Translations under genes and position numbers: made by a program
The notes under the pieces: model-generated
What the model was told of the DNA's origin: nothing
Database searches by the model: none
Seen by the model: the letters and a program-made list of their open reading frames with translations, nothing else
NCBI GenBank assembly: GCA_029268305.1
Contig: JAJUGE010000017.1
Location: forward strand, 1-45,969
DNA length: 45,969 nt
Reading direction: 5' to 3'
From: Alphaproteobacteria bacterium
GTDB lineage: Bacteria; Pseudomonadota; Alphaproteobacteria; JAJUGE01
Part shown: positions 1-9,940 of the stretch, piece by piece
Numbering within the stretch: the stretch's first letter is position 1
How the letters are laid out: every line of letters begins with the position of its first letter

Positions 1-995
1 CCCTTACCGAGTCGCAGTCGGAGCGGGCGTTCGAGATCATGATGTCCGGCGACGCGACGCCGTCACAGATGGGCGCCTTCCTCATGGCTCTGCGTGTCCG
101 CGGAGAGACGGTGGAGGAGATCACAGGCGCCGCCCGCGTCATGCGCGCCAAGGCGCTCCGGGTCGCAGCACCGCCGGATGCCATCGACACCTGTGGGACC
201 GGTGGAGACGCTTCGGGTACTTTCAACATCTCAACCGCGGCGGCGTTGGTCGTCGCCGGATGTGGAGTGCCGGTAGCCAAGCACGGCAATCGGGCGCTCT
301 CGTCGAAGACCGGATCGGCCGAGGTTCTCTCGGCGCTTGGGGTGAACATCGACGCCGACATGACGGTGGTGGAGAAGTCGCTCCGCGATCCCGGGATCGG
401 GTTTCTCATGGCCCCCCGTCATCATGGAGCCATGCGGCATGTGGCTGGCACGCGAGTAGAGCTCGGCACGCGCACGATCTTCAATCTGCTCGGGCCGCTG
501 GCCAACCCAGCGGGGGCGCGGCGCCAGCTTCTCGGCGTCTTCTCGCGCCAGTGGGTTGAGGCGCAGGCGCATGTGCTCGCCAATCTCGGCTCGGAACGTG
601 CTTGGGTCGTGCATGGCTCCGATGGGCTGGACGAGCTGACGACGACGGGAAAGTCCTACGTAGCAGAGCTGCGCGGAGGTGTGGTGCGCACTTTCGAGAT
701 CGAGCCCGAGGACGCCGGCTTGCCTCGTGCCACGCCTGAAGCTCTCAAAGGTGGCGAAGCTGCCGTCAATGCAGCCGCTATCAGGCGGTTGCTCGAGGGC
801 GAGCCGGGCCCATTCCGGGACATAGTCCTGCTCAATAGCGCTGCCGCCTTGATCGTTGCCGACAGGGCCGATGGCCTTCGCGAGGGCGTGGAGCTCGCTG
901 CCGAGTCGATCGATAGCGGGAAAGCACGCAACACGTTGTTCAATCTCATCGAGACCACCAACTCAGAGGGCGCTGCCAGGGAGGGTCGGTCGTGA
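1..995 (+). CDS. trpD: Anthranilate phosphoribosyltransferase (5' end cut by window)
   Basis: The enzyme transfers the phosphoribosyl group of PRPP to anthranilate, the second step of tryptophan synthesis in the cytoplasm. The open frame runs in from the window edge (first full codon at position 3), and the sequence before the first ATG at 39 still matches the family's N-terminal helical region, so roughly 15-20 codons are missing and the ATG at 39 is not the true start. The PRPP-binding glycine loop (DTCGTGGD), the following NISTAAA segment and the [13 protein letters not shown] stretch are all present. The C-terminus looks complete. The stop overlaps the GTG start of trpC by four bases, indicating translational coupling in a trp operon whose upstream genes lie outside the window. 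Confidence 0.96.
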   Translation, partial: LTESQSERAFEIMMSGDATPSQMGAFLMALRVRGETVEEITGAARVMRAKALRVAAPPDAIDTCGTGGDASGTFNISTAAALVVAGCGVPVAKHGNRALSSKTGSAEVLSALGVNIDADMTVVEKSLRDPGIGFLMAPRHHGAMRHVAGTRVELGTRTIFNLLGPLANPAGARRQLLGVFSRQWVEAQAHVLANLGSERAWVVHGSDGLDELTTTGKSYVAELRGGVVRTFEIEPEDAGLPRATPEALKGGEAAVNAAAIRRLLEGEPGPFRDIVLLNSAAALIVADRADGLREGVELAAESIDSGKARNTLFNLIETTNSEGAAREGRS

Positions 996-1801
996 GCGAC
1001 GTCCTGCGGCAGATCTGCGACGCCAAACGGGAGGAGGTGACAGCGAGGAAGACCGAGCGCTCGCTCGACGAACTCTCCCGATCGGCGCGAACGAGCCCAC
1101 CGCCCAGGGGGTTTCGATCGGCGCTTCGAAGGGCGCTCGACGACGGCCGCTTCGGACTGATCGCCGAAATCAAGAAGGCTTCGCCCAGCCGCGGGCTGAT
1201 ACGGGCGGATTTTGACCCGCCCTCCCTCGCCCGCGCCTACCAGGCTGGAGGTGCCTCCTGCCTCTCGGTCCTGACCGAATCTCGATGGTTTCAGGGAAGC
1301 GACGAGTATCTGATGGCCGCACGGGCCGCGGTCGATCTTCCCGTGCTCCGCAAGGATTTCATGCTGGATCCTTATCAGGTGGTCGAAGCCCGAGCGCTCG
1401 GTGCGGATTGCATTCTCCTTATCATGGCGGCACTCGAGGATGCGGCTGCCGCGGAGTTGGAGAGTGCGGCCGACGAACTTGGCATGGACGTGTTGGTGGA
1501 AGTCCACGATCGGGCGGAGCTTGATCGGGCGTTGCGGCTTCGATCAGGCCTGATTGGCATCAACAATCGAAATCTCAAGACGTTGCGGGTAGACCTTTCG
1601 ACGACGGAAGAGCTGGCGCCGCACGTGCCGGACGATCGTCTCCTGGTGTGCGAGAGTGGCCTCAAGACCATCGAGGACCTCAGGCGGATGCAGCGTTGTG
1701 GCGCCGGATGCTTTCTCGTTGGAGAGCACCTCATGAGCCAGCCGGATGTGGAGTCGGCGACCAGATCGCTGCTCGGCACCCGGGTTTCCACGGCAGTCTG
1801 A
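992..1801 (+). CDS. trpC: Indole-3-glycerol phosphate synthase
   Basis: This TIM-barrel enzyme closes the indole ring in tryptophan synthesis, converting carboxyphenylamino-deoxyribulose phosphate to indole-3-glycerol phosphate. The 269-residue length is normal for the monofunctional protein. Signature segments are visible: AEIKKASPS with the catalytic lysine near the N-terminal third, [11 protein letters not shown] with the second catalytic lysine, LVEVHD with a catalytic glutamate, GINNRNLKT, and CESGL near the end. The GTG start at 992 sits inside the trpD stop (GTGA). moaC follows after three bases, so trp and molybdenum cofactor genes appear to be co-transcribed, an arrangement common in alphaproteobacteria. 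Confidence 0.97.
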   Translation: MSDVLRQICDAKREEVTARKTERSLDELSRSARTSPPPRGFRSALRRALDDGRFGLIAEIKKASPSRGLIRADFDPPSLARAYQAGGASCLSVLTESRWFQGSDEYLMAARAAVDLPVLRKDFMLDPYQVVEARALGADCILLIMAALEDAAAAELESAADELGMDVLVEVHDRAELDRALRLRSGLIGINNRNLKTLRVDLSTTEELAPHVPDDRLLVCESGLKTIEDLRRMQRCGAGCFLVGEHLMSQPDVESATRSLLGTRVSTAV

Positions 1802-1804
1802 CCG

Positions 1805-2287
1805 ATGACCGACGACCTCACCCATTTCGACGATCGCGGACGCGCCGTGATGGTCGATGTAACGGGCAAGGAGGTAACGGAACGCGTTGCGATTGCCACC
1901 GGGCGCGTAGTCATGCGCCCCGAAACGTTGCAGCGGGTGCAGGCTGGCGCCATGCACAAGGGCGACGTGCTCGCCACCGCCCGGTTAGCCGGGATCATGG
2001 CCTCGAAGAAGACGTCCGACCTGATCCCGCTCTGCCATCCACTGCCGCTGACGTCGGTGCAGCTGGATTTGCAGTGTGACGAAGCGTCGAGCTCGGTCGA
2101 GATCACGGCCACCTGCAAGATTGCTGCGCGAACCGGTGTCGAAATGGAGGCTCTGACGGCGGTCTCGGTGGCAGCGTTGACGATCTACGACATGTGCAAA
2201 GCCATAGACCGGGGAATGACGGTTACCGACGTCCGCCTGAAGCTCAAGTCAGGGGGCAAATCGGGCCTTTATGAGGCGGAGCCATGA
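1805..2287 (+). CDS. moaC: Cyclic pyranopterin monophosphate synthase
   Basis: MoaC acts with MoaA in the first stage of molybdenum cofactor synthesis, forming cyclic pyranopterin monophosphate from a GTP-derived intermediate. The 160-residue protein has the usual family length. Conserved blocks include the [10 protein letters not shown] segment, the [15 protein letters not shown] helix, and the [11 protein letters not shown] segment followed by the lysine-rich GGKSG tail that contributes to the active site. The gene lies three bases after trpC, and its stop overlaps the moeA start (ATGA), so moaC and moeA are likely translated together. Confidence 0.97.
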   Translation: MTDDLTHFDDRGRAVMVDVTGKEVTERVAIATGRVVMRPETLQRVQAGAMHKGDVLATARLAGIMASKKTSDLIPLCHPLPLTSVQLDLQCDEASSSVEITATCKIAARTGVEMEALTAVSVAALTIYDMCKAIDRGMTVTDVRLKLKSGGKSGLYEAEP

Positions 2288-3498
2288 TCTCGGTCGAAGA
2301 GGCGACAAGGCGGATTCTCGCCGCGGTCTCTCCGCTGCCGGGAGAGCGGGTGATGCTCTCCGATGCATTCGGACGAGTGCTGGCGGAAGACGTCATATCG
2401 CGTCGCACGCAGCCCCCTCACGACGTGTCGGCGATGGATGGCTATGCCGTGCGTGCCGCAGACGTCGCTGAGGTGCCTTGCACGCTGAAGATCGTCGGCC
2501 GGATCCAGGCGGGCGGACTTCCCGATCGAGCCGTAGGGCCTGGTGAGGCGGTCCGCCTGTTCACGGGAGCGCCAATGCCTCCGGGCGCCGATGCGGTGGT
2601 GATCCAGGAGGACGCCGATACGGAGGGTACGAACCTTCGCGTGCGGGAAAGTGTCCACAGTGCGAGGCATGTGCGGAAGGCCGGCCTCGACTTCCGCGCG
2701 GGTGCCGTTGGCCTGAAAGCGGGCCGCGTGCTTACGTCGCGCGATATCGGCCTGGCAGCAGCCATGAACGTGCCGTGGCTATCGGTGCGGCAACGGCCAC
2801 GAATCGCGTTGTTGGCTACCGGCGACGAGATCGCCCTCCCCGGAGATCCTGTCGGCCCGGGCCAGATCGTCAGTTCGAGCGGACCTGCCCTCGCCGCTTT
2901 CGTCCAGTCCTGTGGCGGTATCCCGGTCAACCTGGGCGTGGCCGGCGACACGATCGAGGCACTCTCGAGCCTCGCCAGCGCGGGCCGCGACGCGGATGTG
3001 CTGGTGACCATGGGAGGCGCTTCGGTCGGCGAGCACGATCTCGTGCAGGAGGCGTTTCTCGCCGAAGGCATGGAGCTCGACTTCTGGAAGATCGCGATGC
3101 GACCGGGCAAGCCACTCATGTTCGGCCGCCTCGGCAAGACCCTCGTTCTCGGCCTGCCGGGGAATCCGGTTTCCTCTCTGGTGTGTGCGCTGCTGTTCCT
3201 GCGTCCTGCGATCGCCGGCCTGCTCGGCATTGCAGCCCCGGACACCCTGCGGGCCAAGGCCCGGCTGGGTGTGGCGCTGCCGCCGAACGGGGAGCGCGAA
3301 GACTACATGCGTGCGGAACTTCGCCGGAATGAAGGGCACCTCCCGCAGGCGATGCCGTTCTCGGTTCAGGACAGCTCGATGTTGTCGAGCCTGTGCCGGT
3401 CAGATTGCCTCATTGTGCGGCGACCGCACGCGCCCGCCGCAAAGGAGGGTGAAGTCGTCGACGTGATGCTGTTCGGCGGAGGTTCTCTCCCGATCTGA
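2284..3498 (+). CDS. moeA: Molybdopterin molybdenumtransferase
   Basis: MoeA inserts molybdenum into adenylylated molybdopterin, the last common step of cofactor assembly. The 404 residues match the family length. The N-terminal region has the [11 protein letters not shown] motif, the middle has [15 protein letters not shown], and the C-terminal MoCF-binding domain has [11 protein letters not shown] and the GLPGNPVSS loop. It overlaps moaC by four bases. About 100 bases separate it from lexA, and that gap holds an independent lexA promoter, so the operon probably ends functionally here. Confidence 0.97.
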   Translation: MISVEEATRRILAAVSPLPGERVMLSDAFGRVLAEDVISRRTQPPHDVSAMDGYAVRAADVAEVPCTLKIVGRIQAGGLPDRAVGPGEAVRLFTGAPMPPGADAVVIQEDADTEGTNLRVRESVHSARHVRKAGLDFRAGAVGLKAGRVLTSRDIGLAAAMNVPWLSVRQRPRIALLATGDEIALPGDPVGPGQIVSSSGPALAAFVQSCGGIPVNLGVAGDTIEALSSLASAGRDADVLVTMGGASVGEHDLVQEAFLAEGMELDFWKIAMRPGKPLMFGRLGKTLVLGLPGNPVSSLVCALLFLRPAIAGLLGIAAPDTLRAKARLGVALPPNGEREDYMRAELRRNEGHLPQAMPFSVQDSSMLSSLCRSDCLIVRRPHAPAAKEGEVVDVMLFGGGSLPI

Positions 3499-3522
3499 TC
3501 TTCGAGCGGACCCTGGTCGCTC

Positions 3523-3551
3523 TTGACAGTCCAGGAGAACCAAAATAGAAC
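3523..3551 (+). promoter_or_regulatory. lexA promoter (sigma70-type)
   Basis: A perfect -35 hexamer TTGACA (3523-3528) is followed by a 17-base spacer and a -10 hexamer TAGAAC (3546-3551, four of six matches to consensus). It lies 24 bases after the moeA stop and about 50 bases before the lexA ATG. The -10 overlaps the SOS box at 3537-3551, the expected geometry for autorepression. Confidence 0.75.
3537..3551 (+). promoter_or_regulatory. SOS box, LexA operator
   Basis: The sequence reads GAAC-N7-GAAC, the reverse complement of the direct repeat GTTC-N7-GTTC known as the LexA-binding motif of alphaproteobacteria. It lies between the -35 and -10 hexamers and covers the latter, so bound LexA should block its own transcription. 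A second palindromic element, GTTCC-TC-GGAAC, lies downstream at 3572-3583 in the untranslated leader; its role is unknown. Confidence 0.85.
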
Positions 3552-3603
3552 GTCTTATTCGTTTCTGATTTGTTCCTCGGAACTTCCGGACGGGGGAAGG
3601 AAA

Positions 3604-4323
3604 ATGCTGACGAGGAAGCAAACCGAACTGCTTCTCTTCATAAACCAGCGCCTGATCGAGGATGGGGTCTCCCCCTCGTTCGAGGAGATGAAGGAAGCGC
3701 TCGATTTGCGGTCCAAATCCGGCATCCACCGTCTGATCACCGCTCTGGAAGAGCGAGGATTCATCCGTCGCCTGCCTCACCGCGCACGAGCTCTCGAAGT
3801 CCTGCGTCTTCCCGAAACTGCAGCCTTTGCCGGCGAGAAACCCGCGCCGATAGAGGCTGCAAACGACGACGTCGCCGCACAAGCCAGTGATCGTAGCCCG
3901 GCCCGCCAGGCCGACAACGCGGCGAATGAGCGGAGAGAGTCGATCGTGAACCTGCCACTTTACGGAAGGATCGCTGCTGGCACCCCGATCGAAGCGTTGC
4001 GTGATCCGGGCTCTACGGTCGAAGTGCCCGCGGCCATGCTCGGCCGTCGCTCGAGCTTCGCACTCGAAGTGGCCGGGGACTCGATGGTCGAGGCAGGGAT
4101 CATCGACGGCGACACGATCATCGTGGAGGAGTGCGACGCCGCCGACTCGGGCGAGATTGTGGTGGCGCTGATCGATGGCGAGGAGGCGACACTGAAGCGG
4201 CTTCGCCGCTCGAAGGGCGCCGTGGCGCTCGAGGCGGCCAACCCCGCTTACGAGACGCGCGTCTACAGTCCGGATCGCGTGCGGATTCAGGGCCGCCTTC
4301 GAGGACTGCTGCGTCGATACTGA
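3604..4323 (+). CDS. lexA: LexA SOS repressor / autopeptidase
   Basis: LexA represses DNA-damage genes and inactivates itself by RecA-stimulated autocleavage. The start chosen is the ATG at 3604: it follows a purine-rich GGGGGAAGGAAA stretch and gives the standard MLTRKQ N-terminus. An upstream in-frame TTG at 3523 is part of the promoter. The protein has 239 residues, with a winged helix-turn-helix over about residues 1-65, a long low-complexity linker, and an S24 peptidase domain. The scissile Ala125-Gly126 pair (RIAAGTP), catalytic Ser160 (GDSMVEAG) and catalytic Lys198 (ATLKRL) are all visible, so it should be active. It converges on comEC with only 15 bases between the stops and no obvious terminator. 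Confidence 0.97.
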   Translation: MLTRKQTELLLFINQRLIEDGVSPSFEEMKEALDLRSKSGIHRLITALEERGFIRRLPHRARALEVLRLPETAAFAGEKPAPIEAANDDVAAQASDRSPARQADNAANERRESIVNLPLYGRIAAGTPIEALRDPGSTVEVPAAMLGRRSSFALEVAGDSMVEAGIIDGDTIIVEECDAADSGEIVVALIDGEEATLKRLRRSKGAVALEAANPAYETRVYSPDRVRIQGRLRGLLRRY

Positions 4324-4338
4324 GGCAAGGCCTATCGT

Positions 4339-6543
4339 TCAGCGCGGCCAGACGCTCCAGGGGCGCTCGCCCTGCCCGTCCCGGACGGCTTTTTTGTAAG
4401 CGACCGCCCCGTCCTCCCTCAGCCAGATCGCGTGCGCTCCCCGCCGCCAGAGATCGAACCGGTCGATCACCAGGGGGGCGCCGCGGCAGGAGAGCTTGTC
4501 GACCGGTACTACGGCAGCTATGGCGTCGGCCGCGGCGCAATCGTCGTGAACGGCACGCGGATCGTGTGGCAGTGCCACGACAGCGTCCCCCTTCCGCAAC
4601 ACGCAACCGAGTGCGTCGCAGGTGAACATGCCGTCGTCGGCGGCGCCCGCGGCCGACTGCCAGTCTACCGCTCGCGACAACCCCAGACGCTGCATCCAGA
4701 CACCTCGCTCGAACTTTGCGCGGGCAAGGGATGAGACCCAAAGCTCGTCCGATGTCGGCCGCACCGCCACCAGTCGGCCGTCGCCGGACAGCAGCACGTC
4801 AGGCGGCTCGTGCTGCATCCCGGCAATCAGGCCTGCCAGCATCACCGGTATTCCGAAAAGTCGCCAACGGCGCCGCCAGAGGGTCAGCCACAGACCGCCG
4901 AAGACGACGATTACGAGCGACCAGATCGGAACTGCCGGAACGAGCCACACGGCTCCTGGCCAGGCAGCGACTTCGCGCGCCACCCATACCATCAGGTCCA
5001 GTCCCTGCGCCATTGCAGCGAGCGCCGGCGCCTCCAGGCCGAACGGCATCAGCGCCAGAGAGACGATGCCCCAGGGCATGATCCAGAACGCGGTGATCGG
5101 CACTGCCGCCAGATTGGCGGCCAGGCCATAGATCGCCACCCTGTTGAAGTTGATCAACGACAGCGGCGCGGTCGCCATGCCCGCCACAGCCGAGGTAAAC
5201 GCAACCGCCAGAAAGTAGAGACCAATCACCGACGTTCGAGCACGCACGGGATCGCGCGAAAATCCGGCTCCGATCCCGATGCCTCGCCACCGCGCCCGCA
5301 CGGCTTCATAGGCAGCGACGAGCGCGATCACTGCGGCGAACGACAATTGGAAGCTGGCGCCGACGAGGCTCTCAGGCATGAACAGCAGGATGGCGAGCGC
5401 GGCCCACGCGACCGGACGCATATTGATCTGGAACCGATCCGCGAGAATCGCGGCGAGGCCGATCGCAAGCATGAGAAAGGCGCGCTGCGTCGGCACGGTC
5501 GCGCCTGCGAGGAGGAGGTAGCCGAATGTTCCGCCGAGCGCCGCCCCTGCCGCCCACTTGCGGATCGGTTGTCGAAGCGCGAGCGGCGGAACGAGTGCGA
5601 GCCCCGCTCTCACGATGAAGAAGACGAAGCCGGCGACCAGTCCGATGTGCAGGCCTGAGATTGCCAGGATGTGGGCGAGCCCGGAGTCCCGCATCGCCGC
5701 AGCGACCTCTTCCGGGATGGCGCCTCGCTGCCCGATGAGCAGTGCGTCAGCGAGAGAGCGTCGAACGAGGCCACTCTCGCTACCGTCGTCCAATGCGGCA
5801 ACGATACGCTTCCCCACCGCTCGCCGCGCAGAGGCGACGGAGCTCCCCAACGAGCCAGCCGGAGAATCACCCTCCTCGATCTTCACCCGCGAGATCGCAT
5901 AGCCGACGCCGCCGATACCTTGAAAGAACCCATGTCGTGCAAAGTCGAAGGCGTCGGGCATCGCTGGGCGAGGCAGTGGCATCAGTACGGCGGTCAACGA
6001 AACCGATGCTCCAGGATCGGGGGGTACGTCGTCGTGGCGCAGCACAATCCGCACCCGCATCGGAGTGGAACGGCTCTCCAGCCCTTCCGCCACGAGATCC
6101 TCCAGGACGATCCGCCAACGCCGGCCGCTCGGTTCGACCTCGACGACGGTTCCGGTTACGAGACCGGGCCGTGTGCGCTTCTCGATAAGCGGCCCCTCGA
6201 GCGATACCGTCCGAAGTTGTGCAGCTCCGAATCCGGTGACGACGGCGAGCGTCGGAATCCCGACCATGAGCAGCACCGGCCGACGCCGTGCCAACCAGGA
6301 TCCGAGACAGAGCACGATCCAGATGCACAAGGTGGGGCCGGACGGCGGCTCCCGTTCGAGCGAGAAATAGACGCCGATGCCGAGGGCGACTGCGACGGGC
6401 AGCCAAAGAAACCAACGGTCGCGCTCCTCGAAGATATTCTCCCGAAGCGCATCGAACCATCGAGACCCCGGAGAGCTGGTACGGCTTTCCTCCTCCTCGC
6501 CCGGCGAGTCGCGGTCGCTTCTATTGACGGCGAGATTGGTCAT
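4339..6543 (-). CDS. comEC: ComEC/Rec2-family DNA-uptake channel protein
   Basis: This is a polytopic inner-membrane protein of the ComEC/Rec2 family, which moves single-stranded DNA into the cytoplasm during transformation. The start is placed at the ATG at 6543 (734 residues), because a further upstream ATG would overlap gltX. An N-terminal hydrophobic pair and a soluble DUF4131-type region precede the competence domain. The family hallmark [12 protein letters not shown] lies in that domain and is followed by many membrane segments. The C-terminal part is short and shows no HxHxDH metal site, so the nuclease-like domain seen in ComEC of some other phyla is degenerate or lacking, as in many alphaproteobacterial homologues. 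It is divergent from gltX across a 61-base gap. Whether this organism is naturally competent cannot be told from this gene alone. Confidence 0.9.
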   Translation of the reverse strand: MTNLAVNRSDRDSPGEEEESRTSSPGSRWFDALRENIFEERDRWFLWLPVAVALGIGVYFSLEREPPSGPTLCIWIVLCLGSWLARRRPVLLMVGIPTLAVVTGFGAAQLRTVSLEGPLIEKRTRPGLVTGTVVEVEPSGRRWRIVLEDLVAEGLESRSTPMRVRIVLRHDDVPPDPGASVSLTAVLMPLPRPAMPDAFDFARHGFFQGIGGVGYAISRVKIEEGDSPAGSLGSSVASARRAVGKRIVAALDDGSESGLVRRSLADALLIGQRGAIPEEVAAAMRDSGLAHILAISGLHIGLVAGFVFFIVRAGLALVPPLALRQPIRKWAAGAALGGTFGYLLLAGATVPTQRAFLMLAIGLAAILADRFQINMRPVAWAALAILLFMPESLVGASFQLSFAAVIALVAAYEAVRARWRGIGIGAGFSRDPVRARTSVIGLYFLAVAFTSAVAGMATAPLSLINFNRVAIYGLAANLAAVPITAFWIMPWGIVSLALMPFGLEAPALAAMAQGLDLMVWVAREVAAWPGAVWLVPAVPIWSLVIVVFGGLWLTLWRRRWRLFGIPVMLAGLIAGMQHEPPDVLLSGDGRLVAVRPTSDELWVSSLARAKFERGVWMQRLGLSRAVDWQSAAGAADDGMFTCDALGCVLRKGDAVVALPHDPRAVHDDCAAADAIAAVVPVDKLSCRGAPLVIDRFDLWRRGAHAIWLREDGAVAYKKAVRDGQGERPWSVWPR

Positions 6544-6604
6544 GTCGATAAAGGCGCCCCATCTCCAGACCTCGAGCTTACGGTCGGCGCGCGGAGGCGC
6601 AACC

Positions 6605-8008
6605 ATGGCGGTCGTTACACGCTTCGCACCATCACCGACGGGTTTCCTCCACATCGGCGGCGCACGAACCGCACTCTTCAACTGGCTGTTCACACGTCAT
6701 CACGGCGGGGTGTTTCGACTGCGGATCGAGGACACCGATCGGGTCAGATCGACGCAGCCGGCGATAGAGGCGATCATCGACGGCCTCTCCTGGCTGGGCG
6801 TCGACTGGGACGACGAGATCGTTTACCAGTCCCAGCGGGCCGAAAGACATGCGGAAGTAGCACGGCAGCTCCTGGCTGCGGGGCACGCCTATCACTGCTT
6901 CGCCACACAGGAAGAGTTGGCGGAGATGCGGGAGGCGGCGCGTCGCGAGGGCCGGCCGATCCGCTATGACGGCCGCTGGCGGGACAGAGACCCGTCCGAA
7001 GCTCCGCCTGGCGTGCCGCCGGTGATTCGGCTACGGGCGCCACAAGAGGGCGAGACCGTGATTCAGGATCTCGTGCAGGGTGAGGTCCGGGTTGGCAACG
7101 AGCACCTAGATGACATGGTCCTGCTGCGTGCGGACGGCACACCGACCTACATGCTATCGGTCGTCGTCGACGATCATGACATGGGCATCACCCACGTGAT
7201 CCGCGGCGACGATCACCTGAACAATGCGTTTCGCCAGGCCCATGTGTTCCTCGGCATGGGCTGGGAGCTACCTGCTTTCGCTCACATCCCGCTCATCCAC
7301 GGGCCCGACGGCAGCAAGCTTTCGAAGCGGCACGGTGCTCTCGGCGTCGACGCCTACCGCGATATGGGCTACCTGCCCGAGGCCATGCGCAATTATCTGC
7401 TTCGCCTCGGTTGGGGCCACGGGGATGAAGAGATCATCGACACGGAGCGCGCGATAGAACTGTTCGACCTGGATGGCGTCGGCCGGTCGCCGGCTCGTTT
7501 CGACATGGTGAAGCTGACGAACCTCAACGGCCACTATATGCGGGAGGCGGAGGACGGCAGGCTCGTCGACCTCATCTGGCCGCACCTTCAGGCGCTCGTC
7601 GCACCGCACCCGCTGTCCGAGGCTGCGCGCGATCTCCTGGTCCGCGCCATGCCGGGCCTAAAGGTGCGCGCGAAGACTCTGGTAGAATTGGCTTCCAGCG
7701 CCGCTTTCTATGTTCGCCCTCGTCCGCTTCCGATGGACGAGAAAGCAGCCAAACTACTGGATCCGGAAGCGAAGCAGCTGCTACGTGACCTCGCGCCGCG
7801 TCTCGAAGGTATCGACGATTGGACGGAGACGGAAGCCGAGGCGCGCGTGCGCAGCTTCGCGGAAGACCAGGGAAAGAAGCTGGGAAAGGTGGCGCAGCCG
7901 CTGCGCGCGGCTCTCACCGGGTCGACGACCTCACCCGGCATCTTCGAGGTGATGGCGCTTCTGGGAAGGGAAGAAACACTCGCTCGCCTTCGGGATGCGG
8001 CGGCATGA
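6605..8008 (+). CDS. gltX: Glutamyl-tRNA synthetase
   Basis: This class I aminoacyl-tRNA synthetase charges tRNA-Glu, and tRNA-Gln in non-discriminating forms. The ATG at 6605 is preceded by GGAGG at a good distance and gives the canonical start with the HIGH-type motif PTGFLHIGG. The reading frame stays open upstream, but those codons are antisense to comEC. The 467-residue protein carries the KLSKRHG (KMSKS-type) motif in the middle and a C-terminal helical anticodon-binding domain. Four cysteines of a zinc site are not evident. Some bacteria with a split or duplicated gltX use one copy for misacylation; a second copy outside the window cannot be excluded. Confidence 0.95.
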   Translation: MAVVTRFAPSPTGFLHIGGARTALFNWLFTRHHGGVFRLRIEDTDRVRSTQPAIEAIIDGLSWLGVDWDDEIVYQSQRAERHAEVARQLLAAGHAYHCFATQEELAEMREAARREGRPIRYDGRWRDRDPSEAPPGVPPVIRLRAPQEGETVIQDLVQGEVRVGNEHLDDMVLLRADGTPTYMLSVVVDDHDMGITHVIRGDDHLNNAFRQAHVFLGMGWELPAFAHIPLIHGPDGSKLSKRHGALGVDAYRDMGYLPEAMRNYLLRLGWGHGDEEIIDTERAIELFDLDGVGRSPARFDMVKLTNLNGHYMREAEDGRLVDLIWPHLQALVAPHPLSEAARDLLVRAMPGLKVRAKTLVELASSAAFYVRPRPLPMDEKAAKLLDPEAKQLLRDLAPRLEGIDDWTETEAEARVRSFAEDQGKKLGKVAQPLRAALTGSTTSPGIFEVMALLGREETLARLRDAAA

Positions 8009-8035
8009 CCCCGGCTGGGTGGTGCCCGCGACGAA

Positions 8036-8064
8036 TTGCCAACCCCGAGCGGTAGCTCTATTCT
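8036..8064 (+). promoter_or_regulatory. Putative gltA promoter
   Basis: A TTGCCA hexamer (8036-8041, five of six matches to the -35 consensus), a 17-base spacer and TATTCT (8059-8064, four of six matches to the -10 consensus) lie in the 113-base gap between gltX and gltA. Transcription from here would give a leader of about 50 bases before the gltA ATG. Confidence 0.55.
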
Positions 8065-8121
8065 CCTGACACGATTTCGGGCCGCCGAGCGGTCCGCTCC
8101 AATCCATAGGGAACGGCTGGC

Positions 8122-9429
8122 ATGACGGAGCACGCGTCGAACGAAACGGTCACGATCATCGACAACACGAACGACAGGCAAGCCGTCATGCCGCTCTTGA
8201 GCGGCACGGCGGGTGCGAAGGTGATCGACATCCGCAACCTGTATAAGGAGCTTGGCTACTTCACCTACGACCCCGGTTACACCGCGACGGGGAGTTGCCA
8301 GTCGAAGGTCACGTACATCGACGGTGACGAGGGCGTACTGCTCTATCGGGGTTATCCGATCGAGCAGTTGGCGGAGAAGAGCGACTTCATGGAGGTGTGC
8401 TACCTCCTGCTGTTCGGCGAGCTCCCGACCAAGGAGCAAAAGGACAAGTTCGTCTACGACGTGTCGCACCACACGATGCTGCACGACCAGCTGAACTACT
8501 TCTACCGGGGCTTCCGACGCGACGCGCACCCGATGGCGGTGATGTGCGGCGTCGTGGGCGCGCTCTCGGCCTTCTATCACGACAGCACGGACATCAACGA
8601 CCCGTGGCATCGCACCGTCGCCTCATACCGGCTGATCGCGAAGATGCCCACGATCGCCGCGATGGCGTTCAAATACTCGGTTGGCCAGCCGTTCACTTAT
8701 CCGCGTAACGACCTGTCCTACGCCGAAAACTTCCTTCACATGTGCTTCGCCGTCCCGGCCGAGCCGTACCAGATCAACCCGGTGGTCGCGAAGGCGCTGG
8801 ACCTCATCTTCATCCTCCATGCCGACCACGAGCAGAACGCCTCCGCGTCGACCGTGCGGCTTGCCGGTTCCACCGGGGCGAACCCCTTCGCATGCATAGC
8901 CGCGGGCTGTGCCGCCCTGTGGGGGCCGGCGCATGGCGGGGCGAACGAAGAAGTCCTCAAGATGCTCAGCCAGATCGGCGACAAGAAGAACGTCGGCGAC
9001 TGGGTGAAGCGCGCGAAAGATCCCGACGATCCGTTCCGCTTGTTCGGCTTCGGACACCGCGTCTACAAGAACTTCGACCCTCGCGCGAAGGTGATTCGCA
9101 AGGCCGCGCACGACGTGCTGGGCGAACTCGGCATCACCGATCCGCTGCTCGAGGTAGCGGTCGAGCTGGAGAAGATCGCGCTCGAGGACGAGTACTTCGT
9201 CAAGCGCAAGCTCTATCCGAACGTCGACTTCTATTCGGGCATCATCCTGAAAGCGATCGGCTTCCCCACGAGCATGTTCACGGCCCTTTTCGCAGTCGGT
9301 CGCACGGTGGGCTGGATCGCCCAGTGGAACGAGTTGATCGAGGATTCGTCGCAGAAGATCAACCGGCCGCGCCAGCTCTACATGGGGCCGACCAACCGCG
9401 ATTACGTCCCGATCGAGAAGCGCTCCTGA
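8122..9429 (+). CDS. gltA: Citrate synthase (type II)
   Basis: Citrate synthase condenses oxaloacetate and acetyl-CoA in the first step of the TCA cycle. The 435-residue length and the N-terminal extension rich in beta residues fit the hexameric, NADH-sensitive type II enzymes of Gram-negative bacteria. The substrate-binding and catalytic segments are present: [22 protein letters not shown] with the catalytic histidine, [14 protein letters not shown], and NVDFYSG with the catalytic aspartate. It has its own promoter and is followed at once by a strong hairpin terminator, so it is probably a single-gene unit. Confidence 0.98.
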   Translation: MTEHASNETVTIIDNTNDRQAVMPLLSGTAGAKVIDIRNLYKELGYFTYDPGYTATGSCQSKVTYIDGDEGVLLYRGYPIEQLAEKSDFMEVCYLLLFGELPTKEQKDKFVYDVSHHTMLHDQLNYFYRGFRRDAHPMAVMCGVVGALSAFYHDSTDINDPWHRTVASYRLIAKMPTIAAMAFKYSVGQPFTYPRNDLSYAENFLHMCFAVPAEPYQINPVVAKALDLIFILHADHEQNASASTVRLAGSTGANPFACIAAGCAALWGPAHGGANEEVLKMLSQIGDKKNVGDWVKRAKDPDDPFRLFGFGHRVYKNFDPRAKVIRKAAHDVLGELGITDPLLEVAVELEKIALEDEYFVKRKLYPNVDFYSGIILKAIGFPTSMFTALFAVGRTVGWIAQWNELIEDSSQKINRPRQLYMGPTNRDYVPIEKRS

Positions 9430-9454
9430 GCGCTGTATCGTTCCGAAGTCGGAG

Positions 9455-9484
9455 GGGCGGCCGGTTGGCCGCCCTTCTTCGTTC
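9455..9484 (+). terminator. Rho-independent terminator after gltA
   Basis: A perfect 8-base-pair GC stem, GGGCGGCC (9455-9462) and GGCCGCCC (9467-9474), closes a GGTT loop and is followed by a T-rich tract (TTCTTCGTT). It begins 26 bases after the gltA stop. The hairpin is symmetric and also sits 22 bases beyond the gloA stop on the other strand, so it may be partly bidirectional, although the opposite strand lacks a clear U tract. Confidence 0.85.
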
Positions 9485-9496
9485 AACGGGTCGGAA

Positions 9497-9940
9497 TCAC
9501 CCCTTCTGGACCAGCTCGATCTTGTATCCGTCAGGATCTTCGATGAAGGCGATCACGCTACCGCCGTGCTTCATCGGGCCGGGCGGCCGCGGGATGCTCA
9601 CGCCCTCACTCGCCAGCCGCTCGCACGTCTTGTAGACGTCGGGCACGCCGATCGCGAGGTGCCCGAACGCGTTTCCATGATCATACGGCTCCTTCTGGCC
9701 CCAATTGTGCGTGAGCTCCACGACGGTGTTCGACGCCTCGTCGCCATAGCCCACGAACGCGAGCGTGAACTCACCTGTCGGATAATCCTTCCTGCGAAGG
9801 AGCTTCATGCCGAGCAGACGTGTGTAAAAGTCAATCGACTTCTCGAGGTCCAGAACGCGGATCATCGTGTGGAGAAACCGGAAGTTTCCGGTTCCTTCAT
9901 CGGACGTTGCACTGCCGGCCGGGGCGGTTTGGTCATTCAT
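9497..9940 (-). CDS. gloA: Lactoylglutathione lyase (glyoxalase I)
   Basis: Glyoxalase I isomerises the hemithioacetal of methylglyoxal and glutathione to S-lactoylglutathione in the cytoplasm. The 147-residue protein is a complete two-module vicinal oxygen chelate fold. The four metal ligands can be placed: His in FRFLHTMIR, Glu in VVELTHNWG, His in FGHLAIGV, and Glu in GYKIELVQ. The first 20 residues are a low-complexity lead. The ATG overlaps the lpxB stop (ATGA), so gloA is coupled to the end of the lipid A cluster, a position not usual for this gene. A role beyond methylglyoxal detoxification is not implied by the sequence. Confidence 0.94.
   Translation of the reverse strand: MNDQTAPAGSATSDEGTGNFRFLHTMIRVLDLEKSIDFYTRLLGMKLLRRKDYPTGEFTLAFVGYGDEASNTVVELTHNWGQKEPYDHGNAFGHLAIGVPDVYKTCERLASEGVSIPRPPGPMKHGGSVIAFIEDPDGYKIELVQKG

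Noticed and set aside
4973-6969. Long plus-strand ORFs opposite comEC
   Set aside because: They lack ribosome-binding sites and family resemblance, and have the Arg/Pro/Ser-rich look of antisense frames in GC-rich genes.
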